From Daejeonella sp. (GTDB taxonomy: Bacteria; Bacteroidota; Bacteroidia; Sphingobacteriales; Sphingobacteriaceae): 64,000 bases of DNA. Of this stretch, positions 24,075 through 32,829 are shown one piece after another. Made by a program: the position numbers and the translations under genes. The DNA is taken from NCBI RefSeq assembly GCF_030684675.1, contig NZ_JAUXXZ010000077.1:1-64000 (forward strand), written 5' to 3'. The first letter of the stretch is position 1. Every line of letters begins with the position of its first letter. The notes below the pieces were generated by a model, which saw only the letters and a list, made by a program, of their open reading frames with translations, had not been told where the DNA came from and ran no database searches.

Positions 24075-25364
24075 ATGAAACGCCTGCTCATTCTGCTTCT
24101 TGTATTTATTTTCCTGGCTACTGCTCTTTTTGCCCAAAAATCAATTCAAAAGACTATCAAGCCACTTAATGAGGCCGAGTTGCCCCGGGGAATCGGGACT
24201 ATAGCCATAGTCGATGTCAATCTGATTGACGGGAATGGTGCCCAAGCTATTCCAAATGCTTCAGTATTGGTTAAAGGGGATAAAATTATCGCTGCAGGAC
24301 CCTCAAAAAGTATACAGATTCCTCAGGGTGCTGAAATTGTTCAGGGAAAGGGTATGTCACTTTTACCAGGCCTTATCGATTCCCATTTCCATATCGATGG
24401 ATCTGATGAGCTTCCATCAACCTTCCTACAGAATGGTGTTACATCACTTCGCGATCCAGGACTATGGATTGAGATGTACGACAAGGTACGGAAATCAGGC
24501 AAATACAATCCAAGGCTCTTTTTGAGTGGCCCACATCTGGATGGTTCACCTCCGGCATACCCCAATGATGCTTATGTAGTTCGTGATGACTCAGAGGCGG
24601 TAAGACAAGTGAACGAAGTAGCAGATCAGGGTTCTACAGTTATCAAGATCTATTTTAGAACTCCACCGGGAATGATAAAAGCAATCAGCGATGCAGCACA
24701 TAAACGTGGGATACCCGTAACCGGACATCTGGAAATTACTGAAGCTAAACATGCAATTGAAGCTGGCCTTGATGGGATTGAACACATAACTTCATTCGGA
24801 TTATCCCTCACACCGAAACGGGAAGCCGAAAAATATCGTCAGGCAATGCTAGCCGATAATAATTATCGGAAACAGGGTCGCTATGAATCCTGGGCAGCAA
24901 TTGATTTGAACTCTCCGGCAGCGGATAGTCTAACCAGATTTCTCGTCAGAAAAGGCACATTTGTTAGTCCGACGCTTGCTATTTTTGAATATCAGCCCGG
25001 AAAGGGAACTGTTGACAGTATTAAACTAAAAGGATTCGATCAGATGATGAAATTGACAGCCAAACTTCAGAAAGGGGGAGCAAAAGTTGTGGTTGGTTCA
25101 CATGGCATGGTCCCATATGCCGAAAAAGGTTGGGCTTATCAGCGGGAGATGGAACTTTTCGTGGAGAGCGGAATGTCAAACGCTGCAGTCATTCATGCTG
25201 CCACGATGGAAAATGCACGTTTCTTCAGGATTGAAAATCAGTTAGGCAGCATCGAAAAAGGAAAGCTCGCTGATCTGATTCTGGTAAGGGGTAATCCATT
25301 GGAAGATATAAAAGTAATGAGGAATGTCGAGAAAGTGATGATAAATGGGATCTGGGTAAGGTAA
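24075..25364 (+). CDS. Secreted amidohydrolase-family protein
   Basis: A 429-residue protein with a signal peptide (cleavage likely after LFAQ, about residue 22) and an amidohydrolase domain. LLPGLIDSHFHIDG carries the HxH metal pair, VTGHLEI and GLDGIEHITSFG supply further His residues. The usual GTDxG loop with the catalytic Asp is replaced by VVGSHGMVPYA. C-terminal ATMENARFFRIENQLGSIEK and GKLADLILVRGNPLEDI are standard. Related exported enzymes act on peptides or cyclic amides, but the substrate is unknown. It stands alone between spacers. Confidence 0.85.
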   Translation: MKRLLILLLVFIFLATALFAQKSIQKTIKPLNEAELPRGIGTIAIVDVNLIDGNGAQAIPNASVLVKGDKIIAAGPSKSIQIPQGAEIVQGKGMSLLPGLIDSHFHIDGSDELPSTFLQNGVTSLRDPGLWIEMYDKVRKSGKYNPRLFLSGPHLDGSPPAYPNDAYVVRDDSEAVRQVNEVADQGSTVIKIYFRTPPGMIKAISDAAHKRGIPVTGHLEITEAKHAIEAGLDGIEHITSFGLSLTPKREAEKYRQAMLADNNYRKQGRYESWAAIDLNSPAADSLTRFLVRKGTFVSPTLAIFEYQPGKGTVDSIKLKGFDQMMKLTAKLQKGGAKVVVGSHGMVPYAEKGWAYQREMELFVESGMSNAAVIHAATMENARFFRIENQLGSIEKGKLADLILVRGNPLEDIKVMRNVEKVMINGIWVR

Positions 25365-25443
25365 GTGATCAACCTCAGATTTTAATCAATTCATTGCTGG
25401 AATTATTGTAAATAAAATTTACGAGATCAGAGGACAAAAAGTC

Positions 25444-25908
25444 ATGCTCGACAGTGACCTGGCTGAGCTTTATGGAGTTAAAACCAGAATCCTCAATCAA
25501 GCACTTAAGAGAAACACAGATAGATTCCCCTCAGATTTTATGTTCCAGATTACTGAGCAGGAATGGGAAGCTTTGAGATCACATTTTGTGATCTCAAAGC
25601 CAGGAAGAGGTGGACGTCAATATTTACCAAATGTTTTCACAGAACATGGGGTACTGATGTTATCCAGTGTACTTAATAACCCAATAGCAATTCAGGTAAA
25701 TATTCAGCTGGTAAGAATTTTTACACGATTGCGTCGGGTAATTGCTGAGAACCATGAATTAAAACTGGAAATTGAAGAAATCAAAAATAAGCTAAGCAAT
25801 CAGGGCAAGGATATTGCACTGGTCTTTAATTATCTGGACGAATTGGTTGATAGAAAAGAAAAACCTGAATCCAGAAAAAGAATTGGATATATGCCGGACG
25901 AGCTTTAA
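25444..25908 (+). CDS. ORF6N-domain protein, probably 5'-truncated
   Basis: 154 residues from ATG 25444: MLDSDLAELYGVKTRILNQA then the ORF6N core RFPSDFMFQITEQEWEALRS and QYLPNVFTEHGVLMLSSVL, ending with a short coiled coil and RKRIGY. ORF6N is a DNA-binding domain of phage antirepressors and related chromosomal proteins. Upstream of the ATG the same frame encodes IIVNKIYEIRGQKV, which is the usual family N-terminus, back to about 25393, but there is no ATG, GTG or TTG before the stop at 25366. The protein may start at a non-standard codon or the gene may have lost its 5' end. Confidence 0.7.
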   Translation: MLDSDLAELYGVKTRILNQALKRNTDRFPSDFMFQITEQEWEALRSHFVISKPGRGGRQYLPNVFTEHGVLMLSSVLNNPIAIQVNIQLVRIFTRLRRVIAENHELKLEIEEIKNKLSNQGKDIALVFNYLDELVDRKEKPESRKRIGYMPDEL

Positions 25909-26330
25909 AAAAATAACAATAAACTCATCAGAATTAATATCAACGCGGGCTTCAGAATTCAATTGAGAACCGAACTTTTTTAAAAAAGGTAGTCCAGGAT
26001 TTAGTTGCATTAAAGAATTGAAGTTACATATCAGACCAGATGGTTCAAGTAAATACAATAATGAACCTGATTTCAAATTCGTAGTTATAGAAAAATTCCT
26101 TTCTGTAGAAAACGAATTTGCATTAAAAGAAGGTTTAATCTAAACTCCTATTTCATTCTGAAACGACTGGGTCAAAGTGATGAAAAGCATTTGGTTTAGA
26201 TAAAAGTGATGTTACGGTTGAGCAGGCGCCGCTGATTTATCAACCCACTAACAAAATCTCATTAAAAAGAAATATAGACGTTTACAAAAGTAGAGGTTAG
26301 TTTATCGGTAAATTTTATAAATTAATCTGA
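25909..26330 (+). pseudogene. Gene-poor stretch with an unidentified coding remnant
   Basis: Within this spacer the frame 25967-26143 is open for 58 codons to TAA and reads like real protein (GFSCIKELKLHIRPDGSS, then EPDFKFVVIEKFLSVENEFA), but has no start codon and no family that I recognise. It is followed by short fragments of open frame up to the porin gene. The most likely explanation is a decayed gene; the identity is unknown. Confidence 0.35.
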
Positions 26331-27431
26331 ATGAATTTATTTAGACGTCAATCCAGAAAAAAACCAAACCAATTGAAAATAATATTAATGATTGTTTTTA
26401 TCCTTCGGTCTGCCAGCATATTTGCCCAGAATGACTCGCTAAAAAATCTAACTTTTAATGCTTATGCTGAATTATACTACAGCTATGATTTTGCAAAGCC
26501 CGTAAATCATGGAAAACCAGGTTTTATATATAATCACAAAAGGCATAATGAGATCAATGCAAACCTCATTCTGTTAAAAACGAATTATTCGGCCACAAAT
26601 CTCAGGGCAAATTTGGGCTTAATGACTGGAAATTATTCAAGATACAATCTTAGTGCAGAGCCTGCCTGGGCCCGACATCTGTATGAAGCCAATATAGGAG
26701 TTAAACTATCAAAAGAACAAAATTTTTGGTTAGATGCAGGCATTCTGCCTTCACATATTGGATTTGAAAGTGCAATCAGTGCCGACTGCTGGACTTTAAC
26801 AAGAAGTATTCTGGCTGAAAATTCTCCCTATTACGAAACAGGGATCAAACTCGGTTATTCAACTAAAAAAGGAAATCTCAATCTGGCATTTTTGGTCTTA
26901 AACGGCTGGCAAAGAATTAAAAAACTAGATTTAGTTCAAAAGCCTTCCTTTGGAATTCAGGTAAATTATAAGCCTTCCGAAAAATTACTTCTGAATTACA
27001 GCAACTTCACCGGTACGGACATTCAGAATAATTTTAATGCTTTACGAACCTTTCATAATCTGTATGCACAATTTGAGCCGGGTGAAAAACTCGGCATAAT
27101 TGCTGGATTCGATTTAGGCAGCGACAAATACAATAGCACCGATTACGGAATCTGGTATTCACCGGTAATTATTTTGAGATATTCAGTGAGTGAGCAAATT
27201 AAACTTGCAGTAAGGGGAGAATACTACAACGATAAAAACCGGATCATCATTGCAACCAATAACCTTAATGGTTTAAGGGTATCAGGTATTTCCAGCAATT
27301 TCGATTATCAGATAAGCAAAAAACTTCAATTCAGGATCGAGGGCAAGGTTTACAATGCAGGAGAACGGGAATTCAGCAACAATTCGACTAAAAACTACTC
27401 TCTAACCTCGAATATGACTATTAAACTATGA
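26331..27431 (+). CDS. BBP2-type outer-membrane beta-barrel porin
   Basis: A 366-residue outer-membrane protein with an N-terminal signal (hydrophobic 17-31, cleavage near IFAQ at about 33). The mature part is rich in alternating beta-strand sequence and contains the family landmarks FNAYAELYYSYDF, NLGLMTGNYSRYNL, EANIGVKLSKEQNFWLDAGI, ENSPYYETGIKLGY and the closing strand SLTSNMTIKL ending in a hydrophobic residue. These match the BBP2 (OmpL-like) porins of Bacteroidota. Substrate unknown. ATG 26394 inside the signal is an alternative start. Confidence 0.85.
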   Translation: MNLFRRQSRKKPNQLKIILMIVFILRSASIFAQNDSLKNLTFNAYAELYYSYDFAKPVNHGKPGFIYNHKRHNEINANLILLKTNYSATNLRANLGLMTGNYSRYNLSAEPAWARHLYEANIGVKLSKEQNFWLDAGILPSHIGFESAISADCWTLTRSILAENSPYYETGIKLGYSTKKGNLNLAFLVLNGWQRIKKLDLVQKPSFGIQVNYKPSEKLLLNYSNFTGTDIQNNFNALRTFHNLYAQFEPGEKLGIIAGFDLGSDKYNSTDYGIWYSPVIILRYSVSEQIKLAVRGEYYNDKNRIIIATNNLNGLRVSGISSNFDYQISKKLQFRIEGKVYNAGEREFSNNSTKNYSLTSNMTIKL

Positions 27432-27605
27432 TACAGGGTTAATGGCAAAATTGTACTTATAAAATATAAATGAAATAGTTTTAACCTATTCCTATCTATA
27501 TTTAAATTTTGACTTATATAACATTCTAATTATTTATAAATATCTGATTATCAATTATTTTATACTTACCTTCTATAATATTTTTTTAACTTAAACGAAA
27601 ATATT

Positions 27606-28100
27606 ATGAAAATCAAAACACAATTATCCGCGTTTTTTGCAATGGCAGCATTCTTTTTAGCATCCTGCAATAACACTATACAAGCTCCGGAGGCTACTTT
27701 AAATCTGGATTCAGTGAAAGCTGAAATCCAAAAATTAGAAGATGCTTATGCGGCAGGAGATAAAGCCAAAGATGCGGATGCAGTTGCTGCCTATTATAGC
27801 GATGACGCAATAAGCTATAATTCTAATGAAGAACCGACCGTTGGAAAAGCAGCAATCAAGGAAAGAATTGCTGCTCGTATTGCTAAAGAAACTGCCGGCC
27901 AGGCATATGCTTACTCTGTAGTTGATGTTTTTGCAGAGGGAAAACAGGCTGTTGAAGTTGGCACATGGACAACAACGGATTCAGCCGGTAAAGAGGTAGA
28001 TAAAGGACACTTTATGTCGGTTTTTGAAAAGCGTGATGGTAAATATATTTGTATTCGTGACATGAGCGTGAGCTCCATGCCGGCAAAACCAGGTATGTAA
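27606..28100 (+). CDS. DUF4440/SnoaL-like lipoprotein
   Basis: A 164-residue secreted lipoprotein. The signal ends in the lipobox FLASC (Cys21), so it is lipidated and attached to a membrane. The mature domain has the NTF2-like fold typical of DUF4440: ADAVAAYYSDDAISYNSNEEPTVGKAAI near the start and VGTWTTTDSAGKEV with KRDGKYICIRDMS at the end. Ligand or function unknown. A good terminator follows 50 bases after the stop. Confidence 0.85.
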   Translation: MKIKTQLSAFFAMAAFFLASCNNTIQAPEATLNLDSVKAEIQKLEDAYAAGDKAKDADAVAAYYSDDAISYNSNEEPTVGKAAIKERIAARIAKETAGQAYAYSVVDVFAEGKQAVEVGTWTTTDSAGKEVDKGHFMSVFEKRDGKYICIRDMSVSSMPAKPGM

Positions 28101-28150
28101 TTGTGATATTGTTATGGAAGATTGAATGCCTTCCAAAAAAAGAAACTTAG

Positions 28151-28182
28151 ATGGAGTCAGTTATTGCTGACTCCATTTTTTT
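28151..28182 (+). terminator. Intrinsic terminator after the lipoprotein gene
   Basis: ATGGAGTCAG and CTGACTCCAT form a perfect 10-bp stem with a 6-base loop, followed by seven T residues. It ends the single-gene lipoprotein transcript. Confidence 0.92.
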
Positions 28183-28351
28183 GTGAGTGGGTAAATTGAG
28201 AGTATACTAAATTCACCTTCATTTGGTCTCATTTCATAACAAATAGCTGGCTGTTTTATACGGTTTCCTCATCAGAATAAACTTCATCTGAAATTAATAT
28301 TCACGTATAGCTAATGATTTGTATTAACTTTATGTAAAAAAACCAACAATC

Positions 28352-29257
28352 ATGTTTTTAATTATCATCGGAATATTTGCCATTATTGCCAGTTTTTTTA
28401 TGGCCTCCCAGGATGGTCTGGCAGCAAGATTTAGTACCATTACCCGCATTGGCGCCATCGTATTAGTAATCATAGGTGCATCCCTTTCAATGTTCAAAGT
28501 AGTTGAATCGGGAGAAGTTGGCGTAAAAACACTTTTTGGAAAAGTTAATAATGATGTTTTGTACAGTGGTTTAAATATCGTTAACCCTATGATGAAGGTA
28601 ACCACCTTTGATGTAAAAACTCAAAATTATACCATGTCTGGTGTCAATGATGAAGGCGGAAAAGTTGGCGACGATGCCATCAGGGTACTTTCAGCGGATG
28701 GACTTGAAGTAATCATCGATCTCTCTGTACTTTTTAAAGTTAAACCTTCTGCCGCACCAGAAATTCTACGAACCATTGGAACAGACTACCTGGATAAAAT
28801 CGTTAGACCAATTGCACGTACAGCCATCAGAGATAATGCTGTATCTTATGATGCTGTGGCACTTTATTCAAGTAAACGAGATGAATTCCAGAATAAAATA
28901 TTTAATACAATCAATAAAAGTTTTATTAAACGCGGACTTGAATTGGAACAACTGCTAGTTAGAAATATTACTTTACCCGCATCGGTAAAAACGACCATTG
29001 AATCAAAAATCAATGCCGAACAGGATGCCCAGAAAATGACATTTGTACTCCAAAAAGAAAGACAGGAAGCAGAACGAAAACGGGTTGAAGCTCAGGGTAT
29101 TGCAGATTACCAACGGATCTTGTCTACGGGTTTAAGCGATAAGCAGCTCCAGTATGAAACAATTAAGGCTCAGAAGGAGATTGCACTTTCCCCAAACACT
29201 AAAGTAATCATCATGGGAAACAGCAAAAATGCTCCAATCATTCTTGGAGGAAATTAA
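28352..29257 (+). CDS. Prohibitin-like SPFH/Band 7 membrane protein
   Basis: A 301-residue protein with two N-terminal hydrophobic segments (about 1-17 and 30-48) and an SPFH domain from about residue 50 (VVESGEVGVKTLFGKV, LYSGLNIVNP, IARTAIRDNAV). A charged helix follows (EQDAQKMTFVLQKERQEAERK, about 225-250), the usual coiled coil that drives oligomer rings. Proteins of this type form large membrane scaffolds. It has its own spacer on the 5' side and precedes an exported thioredoxin-like gene by 44 bases. A second SPFH gene of different type lies at 37.9 kb. Confidence 0.88.
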   Translation: MFLIIIGIFAIIASFFMASQDGLAARFSTITRIGAIVLVIIGASLSMFKVVESGEVGVKTLFGKVNNDVLYSGLNIVNPMMKVTTFDVKTQNYTMSGVNDEGGKVGDDAIRVLSADGLEVIIDLSVLFKVKPSAAPEILRTIGTDYLDKIVRPIARTAIRDNAVSYDAVALYSSKRDEFQNKIFNTINKSFIKRGLELEQLLVRNITLPASVKTTIESKINAEQDAQKMTFVLQKERQEAERKRVEAQGIADYQRILSTGLSDKQLQYETIKAQKEIALSPNTKVIIMGNSKNAPIILGGN

Positions 29258-29301
29258 TTTAATAAATTTTTTTAAGCCACATTATCAAAAAAAATTGTTT
29301 T

Positions 29302-29832
29302 ATGAAAATCAAGTACAGCGTTATAACTATACTGTGTTTATTGTTCTTAAATTTAAGTATCAAGGCCCAGTCAAGTGCTAATATCAGCTTACAATCCGCA
29401 ACAGATGAACGTCAGTTTGTACTAAGCAAAGAAAAAGGCAAATTTGTCGCTCTCCATTTCCTGCTTAAAACTGAATGTCCCTATTGTATCCGTCATACCC
29501 AGGAATATTTCAGCAAAGCAAAAACTCTGAAAAATGTAGTACAGGTATTTATCAAGCCTGATACTGAACTTGAAATCAGAGCATGGTCAGGGAAATTAGC
29601 CGCGGAGGATCTGAAAAACTTCCCAATCTATCGGGATCCTGATGCGAAATTAGCAAAACAGCTTGGTATTCCAGATGGTTATAAATTTCACAACCAGATC
29701 GTGCATTATCCTGCAACTGTCCTGTTCGGACCGGATGGAAAAGAATTATATCGCTACGTGGGAAAGAATAATTCAGATCGATTATCTTTTGATCAGCTTG
29801 TTTTAAAAGTAAATGAGTTAAGTAAAAAATAA
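29302..29832 (+). CDS. Exported thioredoxin-like (redoxin) protein
   Basis: A 176-residue protein with a signal peptide (cleavage near IKAQ, residue 23). The thioredoxin fold follows, with a CPYC active site in KTECPYCIRHTQEYF (Cys54 and Cys57), then PIYRDPDAKLAKQLGIPDG and the cis-Pro region IVHYPATVLFGPDGKELYRYVG. It is probably a periplasmic thiol oxidoreductase. The partner is unknown. Confidence 0.85.
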   Translation: MKIKYSVITILCLLFLNLSIKAQSSANISLQSATDERQFVLSKEKGKFVALHFLLKTECPYCIRHTQEYFSKAKTLKNVVQVFIKPDTELEIRAWSGKLAAEDLKNFPIYRDPDAKLAKQLGIPDGYKFHNQIVHYPATVLFGPDGKELYRYVGKNNSDRLSFDQLVLKVNELSKK

Positions 29833-29840
29833 GTCGATAT

Positions 29841-30713
29841 TTGCGGCGAAGTTTCATTAATCAATCTGAAACTTGTTTAATCCGCGCAGTAAATGCCGGG
29901 AAACACATTTTAATCATATTAGATATAGCTACTCCGGACCCCTTTTTTACCCTATTCAAGGAACCGCCAACTATCGGGTCTTTGCCTGAGAAATTCACTT
30001 TTCTTGAAAATAACAAACCTCATCCTTTATGCCAGGTTGCAGCAGAACAATTACAGGGCTATCTTCTTGATCAGGATGACTGGACCCATAACTTTGGCTT
30101 AAAGCCTGATCAGGAAGGAAGCATAATTGGAAAGATGTTCGGTGTTTTAGTTGTTCAGACTTCGGAAAATGAACTGGGATATCTGGCAGCATTTTCGGGT
30201 AAACTGGCTGGTGGAAACCATCATTCCAAATTTGTACCCCCGGTTTTCGACAGTCTTCACCAAAACAGCTTCCTAAACAATGGTATGGCAGAACTCACCC
30301 GAATGAATGAAGAGATCAAAAAAGCAGAAGCATTAAAGGAAGAGGATCAAAAAGAAAGGATCGGCATTCTGAAAATAGCCCGAAGAATCCATTCCAAAGC
30401 CTTGCAAAATGAACTTTTCAATCACTATAATTTCCTAAATCAAAAAGGAGAGGAAAAGAGTCTGAATCAAATTTTCAAAGCTGCATCCTATAAAAATCCA
30501 CCCGCAGGGGCAGGCGAATGTGCAGGGCCAAAACTTTTACAGTATGCTTTTCAACATCAAATGAAGCCATTGGCCATTGCAGAATTCTGGTGGGGACAAT
30601 CACCAAAGTCCGCTCAATGGAAACACAACAATTACTATCCCTGCTGTAAAGAAAAATGTGAGCCCATTCTGGCACATATGCTGGATGGATTAGGCTATGA
30701 GATGCAAATTTGA
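29841..30713 (+). CDS. RluA-type pseudouridine synthase N-terminal fragment without catalytic domain
   Basis: 290 codons from TTG 29841. The sequence matches the N-terminal extension of the long Bacteroidota RluA-family proteins: KPHPLCQVAAEQLQGYL, GKMFGVLVVQTSENELGYLA, SGKLAGGNHHSKFVPPVFD, PPAGAGECAGPKLLQYAF and AEFWWGQSPKS, then CCKEKCEPILAHMLDG. In the long forms the catalytic pseudouridine synthase domain (with HRLD) follows; here the frame stops after YEMQI and the next gene begins 20 bases later. No ATG or GTG is available near the N-terminus. It is either a separate domain protein or a truncated gene. Confidence 0.65.
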   Translation: MRRSFINQSETCLIRAVNAGKHILIILDIATPDPFFTLFKEPPTIGSLPEKFTFLENNKPHPLCQVAAEQLQGYLLDQDDWTHNFGLKPDQEGSIIGKMFGVLVVQTSENELGYLAAFSGKLAGGNHHSKFVPPVFDSLHQNSFLNNGMAELTRMNEEIKKAEALKEEDQKERIGILKIARRIHSKALQNELFNHYNFLNQKGEEKSLNQIFKAASYKNPPAGAGECAGPKLLQYAFQHQMKPLAIAEFWWGQSPKSAQWKHNNYYPCCKEKCEPILAHMLDGLGYEMQI

Positions 30714-30732
30714 TTTGCTAATTTGATATGAA

Positions 30733-31320
30733 ATGGAGGATCTGCTCAGGCTAAATATTCAACGAACTATCGGGCATTCGATAAGCGATCTGGAATTTGA
30801 ACAATTCTCCAAATTCCTATTTCCAAAATCATTTGATAAGAAAGCCATTCTTTCTGAAGAAGGAGAGCATTGTAAATATGTCTATTTTATTCTTAAAGGA
30901 TCAGCTTACTCCTATTTTGTCAATGAACATGGCGACAAACATGCCATACAGTTCGCGCTTGAAGGATACTGGATCACGGATCATTACAGTTTTTTCTCTG
31001 GTAAACCCGGCATTTATACCATAGAAACTCTTGAGCCCAGCAAGATCCTGGTGATGAATTATGATAATTACGAGAAAATCTGCCAGAGCAATCACCTGTT
31101 TGAACATTTTTTCAGGATTCTGATCCAAAATGCATTTATTGGCCTTCAATATCGCCTCGCAAAAACTAATAGTGAAGATGCCGAACACCGCTATACTGAG
31201 TTTTCAAACTTACACCCTGCATTTGTTCAACGCATTCCGCAATACCTCATCGCCTCTTATCTGGGTATTAAACCTCAGTCACTCAGTCGTATACGCAAAG
31301 AATATTCCGGTAAAAAATAA
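30733..31320 (+). CDS. Crp/Fnr-family transcription regulator
   Basis: A 195-residue regulator with a cNMP-binding-like beta-roll (about 20-130: ILSEEGEHCKYVYFILKGSAY, FALEGYWITDHYSFFSGKPG) and a C-terminal HTH (QYLIASYLGIKPQSLSRIRKE). The Arg and Glu residues that bind cAMP in E. coli CRP are not conserved, as in most Bacteroidota Crp/Fnr proteins, so the signal is unknown. It lies directly upstream of a stress-type operon (YceI, SDR, two pirins, OsmC) and may control it, or it may belong with the upstream gene. Confidence 0.88.
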   Translation: MEDLLRLNIQRTIGHSISDLEFEQFSKFLFPKSFDKKAILSEEGEHCKYVYFILKGSAYSYFVNEHGDKHAIQFALEGYWITDHYSFFSGKPGIYTIETLEPSKILVMNYDNYEKICQSNHLFEHFFRILIQNAFIGLQYRLAKTNSEDAEHRYTEFSNLHPAFVQRIPQYLIASYLGIKPQSLSRIRKEYSGKK

Positions 31321-31431
31321 TACGAGAGAATTTTCATTTATTAACCTATGTGAACGAATGTCCATTGGATTAGCCGGAACTTTGTTTCGTCAAACAAGAC
31401 ATAAACTTAAAATCACATAGGAAATCAAATA

Positions 31432-31968
31432 ATGGAAAATCTAACAAACTGGGTATTAGACCCTACACACAGTGAGATCGTATTTAAGGTAAAACACTTA
31501 ATGATCACCAATGTTAAAGGTGAATTCAGAAAATTTAGTGCAAGCATCATATCTGAAGGATTAGACTTCAGTAAAGCTAAAGTACAGGCAAACGTAGATG
31601 CCGCTTCGATCTTTACTAACAATGCCGACCGTGATGGTCATCTTCAGAGTGCAGATTTCTTTGATGCAGAAAATCATAAGGAGCTGACTTTTGAAGGTAC
31701 TTCATTCAATAAACTGGATGACGAGAACTATCAGTTGAAAGGCATTTTAACCATAAAAGGTGTTTCAAAAGAAACAACATTTGATGTGGAATTCGGTGGA
31801 TTAATGAAAGACCCGTACGGAAATGAAAAAGCAGGTTTCTCACTAAGCGGAAAGATCAACCGTAAAGACTGGGGACTGAATTGGAACGCGGCTCTGGAGG
31901 CCGGTGGTGTAATGGTGAGCGAAGAAGTAAGGATCAATGCTGAAGTGCAATTTGTAAAACAAGCCTAA
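31432..31968 (+). CDS. YceI-family lipid-binding protein
   Basis: A 178-residue YceI protein, opening NWVLDPTHSEIVFKVKHLMI and containing the central FFDAENHKELTFEGTSF and the closing NRKDWGLNWNAALEAGGVMV. The family forms an extended lipocalin-like barrel that binds long isoprenoids or fatty amides. No signal peptide is present, so it is predicted to be cytoplasmic, as in many Bacteroidota homologues. First gene of a run with SDR, two pirins and OsmC. Confidence 0.93.
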   Translation: MENLTNWVLDPTHSEIVFKVKHLMITNVKGEFRKFSASIISEGLDFSKAKVQANVDAASIFTNNADRDGHLQSADFFDAENHKELTFEGTSFNKLDDENYQLKGILTIKGVSKETTFDVEFGGLMKDPYGNEKAGFSLSGKINRKDWGLNWNAALEAGGVMVSEEVRINAEVQFVKQA

Positions 31969-32020
31969 GGTTAAACCAGCCAATCCGATGAATTATAGGA
32001 TGGGCTAAACAACAATAGTT

Positions 32021-32812
32021 ATGAAAAAGTTAGAAAATAAAGTCATTGTGATTACCGGTGCCGGTATGGGGCTGGGACTCGCTACTGCTATTGAAGCTGC
32101 AAAAGAGGGTGCAAAACTTAGTCTTATTGACTATAATGCTCAGGCTCTTGAAGCTGCAAAATTAAGCATTCAAAGTGCTTATCCGGAGGCAAAGGTTCTC
32201 ACAATTACAGCTGATGTTTCCAAAGAAGAGGCAGTAAAAAGCTATGTTGATGAAACCGTTAAAACATACGGGCGCATAGATGGTTTTTACAACAATGCTG
32301 GTATTGAGGGTAAACAGGCACTTTTAGCAGATTACGAGGTAGATATTTTTAAGAAAGTGATCGACATTAACCTAATGGGCGTGTATTACGGAATGCGCTA
32401 TATCATTCCGGTGATGCAGAAGCAAAATTATGGTAGAATTGTGAATGTGGCCTCTGTTGGCGGGATCCGTGGTGTAATGAACCAGACTCCTTACGTGGCT
32501 ACAAAACATGCTGTAAGTGGAATTACCAAAAATGCCGCGCTGGAATACGGAAGATATGGCATCTTAACCAATGCCATTGCTCCCGGAGCAATCCTGACTC
32601 CAATGGTTGCCGAAGCCTTCAAACAGGTTAATCCGGCTGATCCTAAGAAAGCAGAAAGTGAGTATGCACAATTTAACCCGACAAAACGCTTAGGCTTACC
32701 AGAAGAAGTTGGAAAACTGGTAGTATTTCTCATGAGTGAAGATTGTTCCTACGTCAACGGTCAGACAATTGCCATCGATGGCGGACAGTCAAATAGCTAC
32801 GGGTTTGTATAA
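32021..32812 (+). CDS. SDR-family oxidoreductase
   Basis: A 263-residue short-chain dehydrogenase/reductase. The nucleotide motif TGAGMGLG (TGxxxGxG) is at about residues 12-19, NNAG at about 91-94, and the catalytic tetrad contains Ser (VASVGGIRG) and YVATK (YxxxK). The C-terminal SEDCSYVNGQTIAIDGGQ is standard for classical SDRs. Asp at the end of beta-2 (SLIDYNA) favours NAD over NADP. Substrate unknown. Second gene of the YceI-SDR-pirin-pirin-OsmC run. Confidence 0.92.
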   Translation: MKKLENKVIVITGAGMGLGLATAIEAAKEGAKLSLIDYNAQALEAAKLSIQSAYPEAKVLTITADVSKEEAVKSYVDETVKTYGRIDGFYNNAGIEGKQALLADYEVDIFKKVIDINLMGVYYGMRYIIPVMQKQNYGRIVNVASVGGIRGVMNQTPYVATKHAVSGITKNAALEYGRYGILTNAIAPGAILTPMVAEAFKQVNPADPKKAESEYAQFNPTKRLGLPEEVGKLVVFLMSEDCSYVNGQTIAIDGGQSNSYGFV

Positions 32813-32829
32813 TTTTAATAATCAGAACG

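Noticed and set aside
25444..25908. Prophage signal from the ORF6N gene
   Set aside because: No phage structural, integrase or attachment-site features are nearby; ORF6N proteins are common as single chromosomal genes in this phylum.
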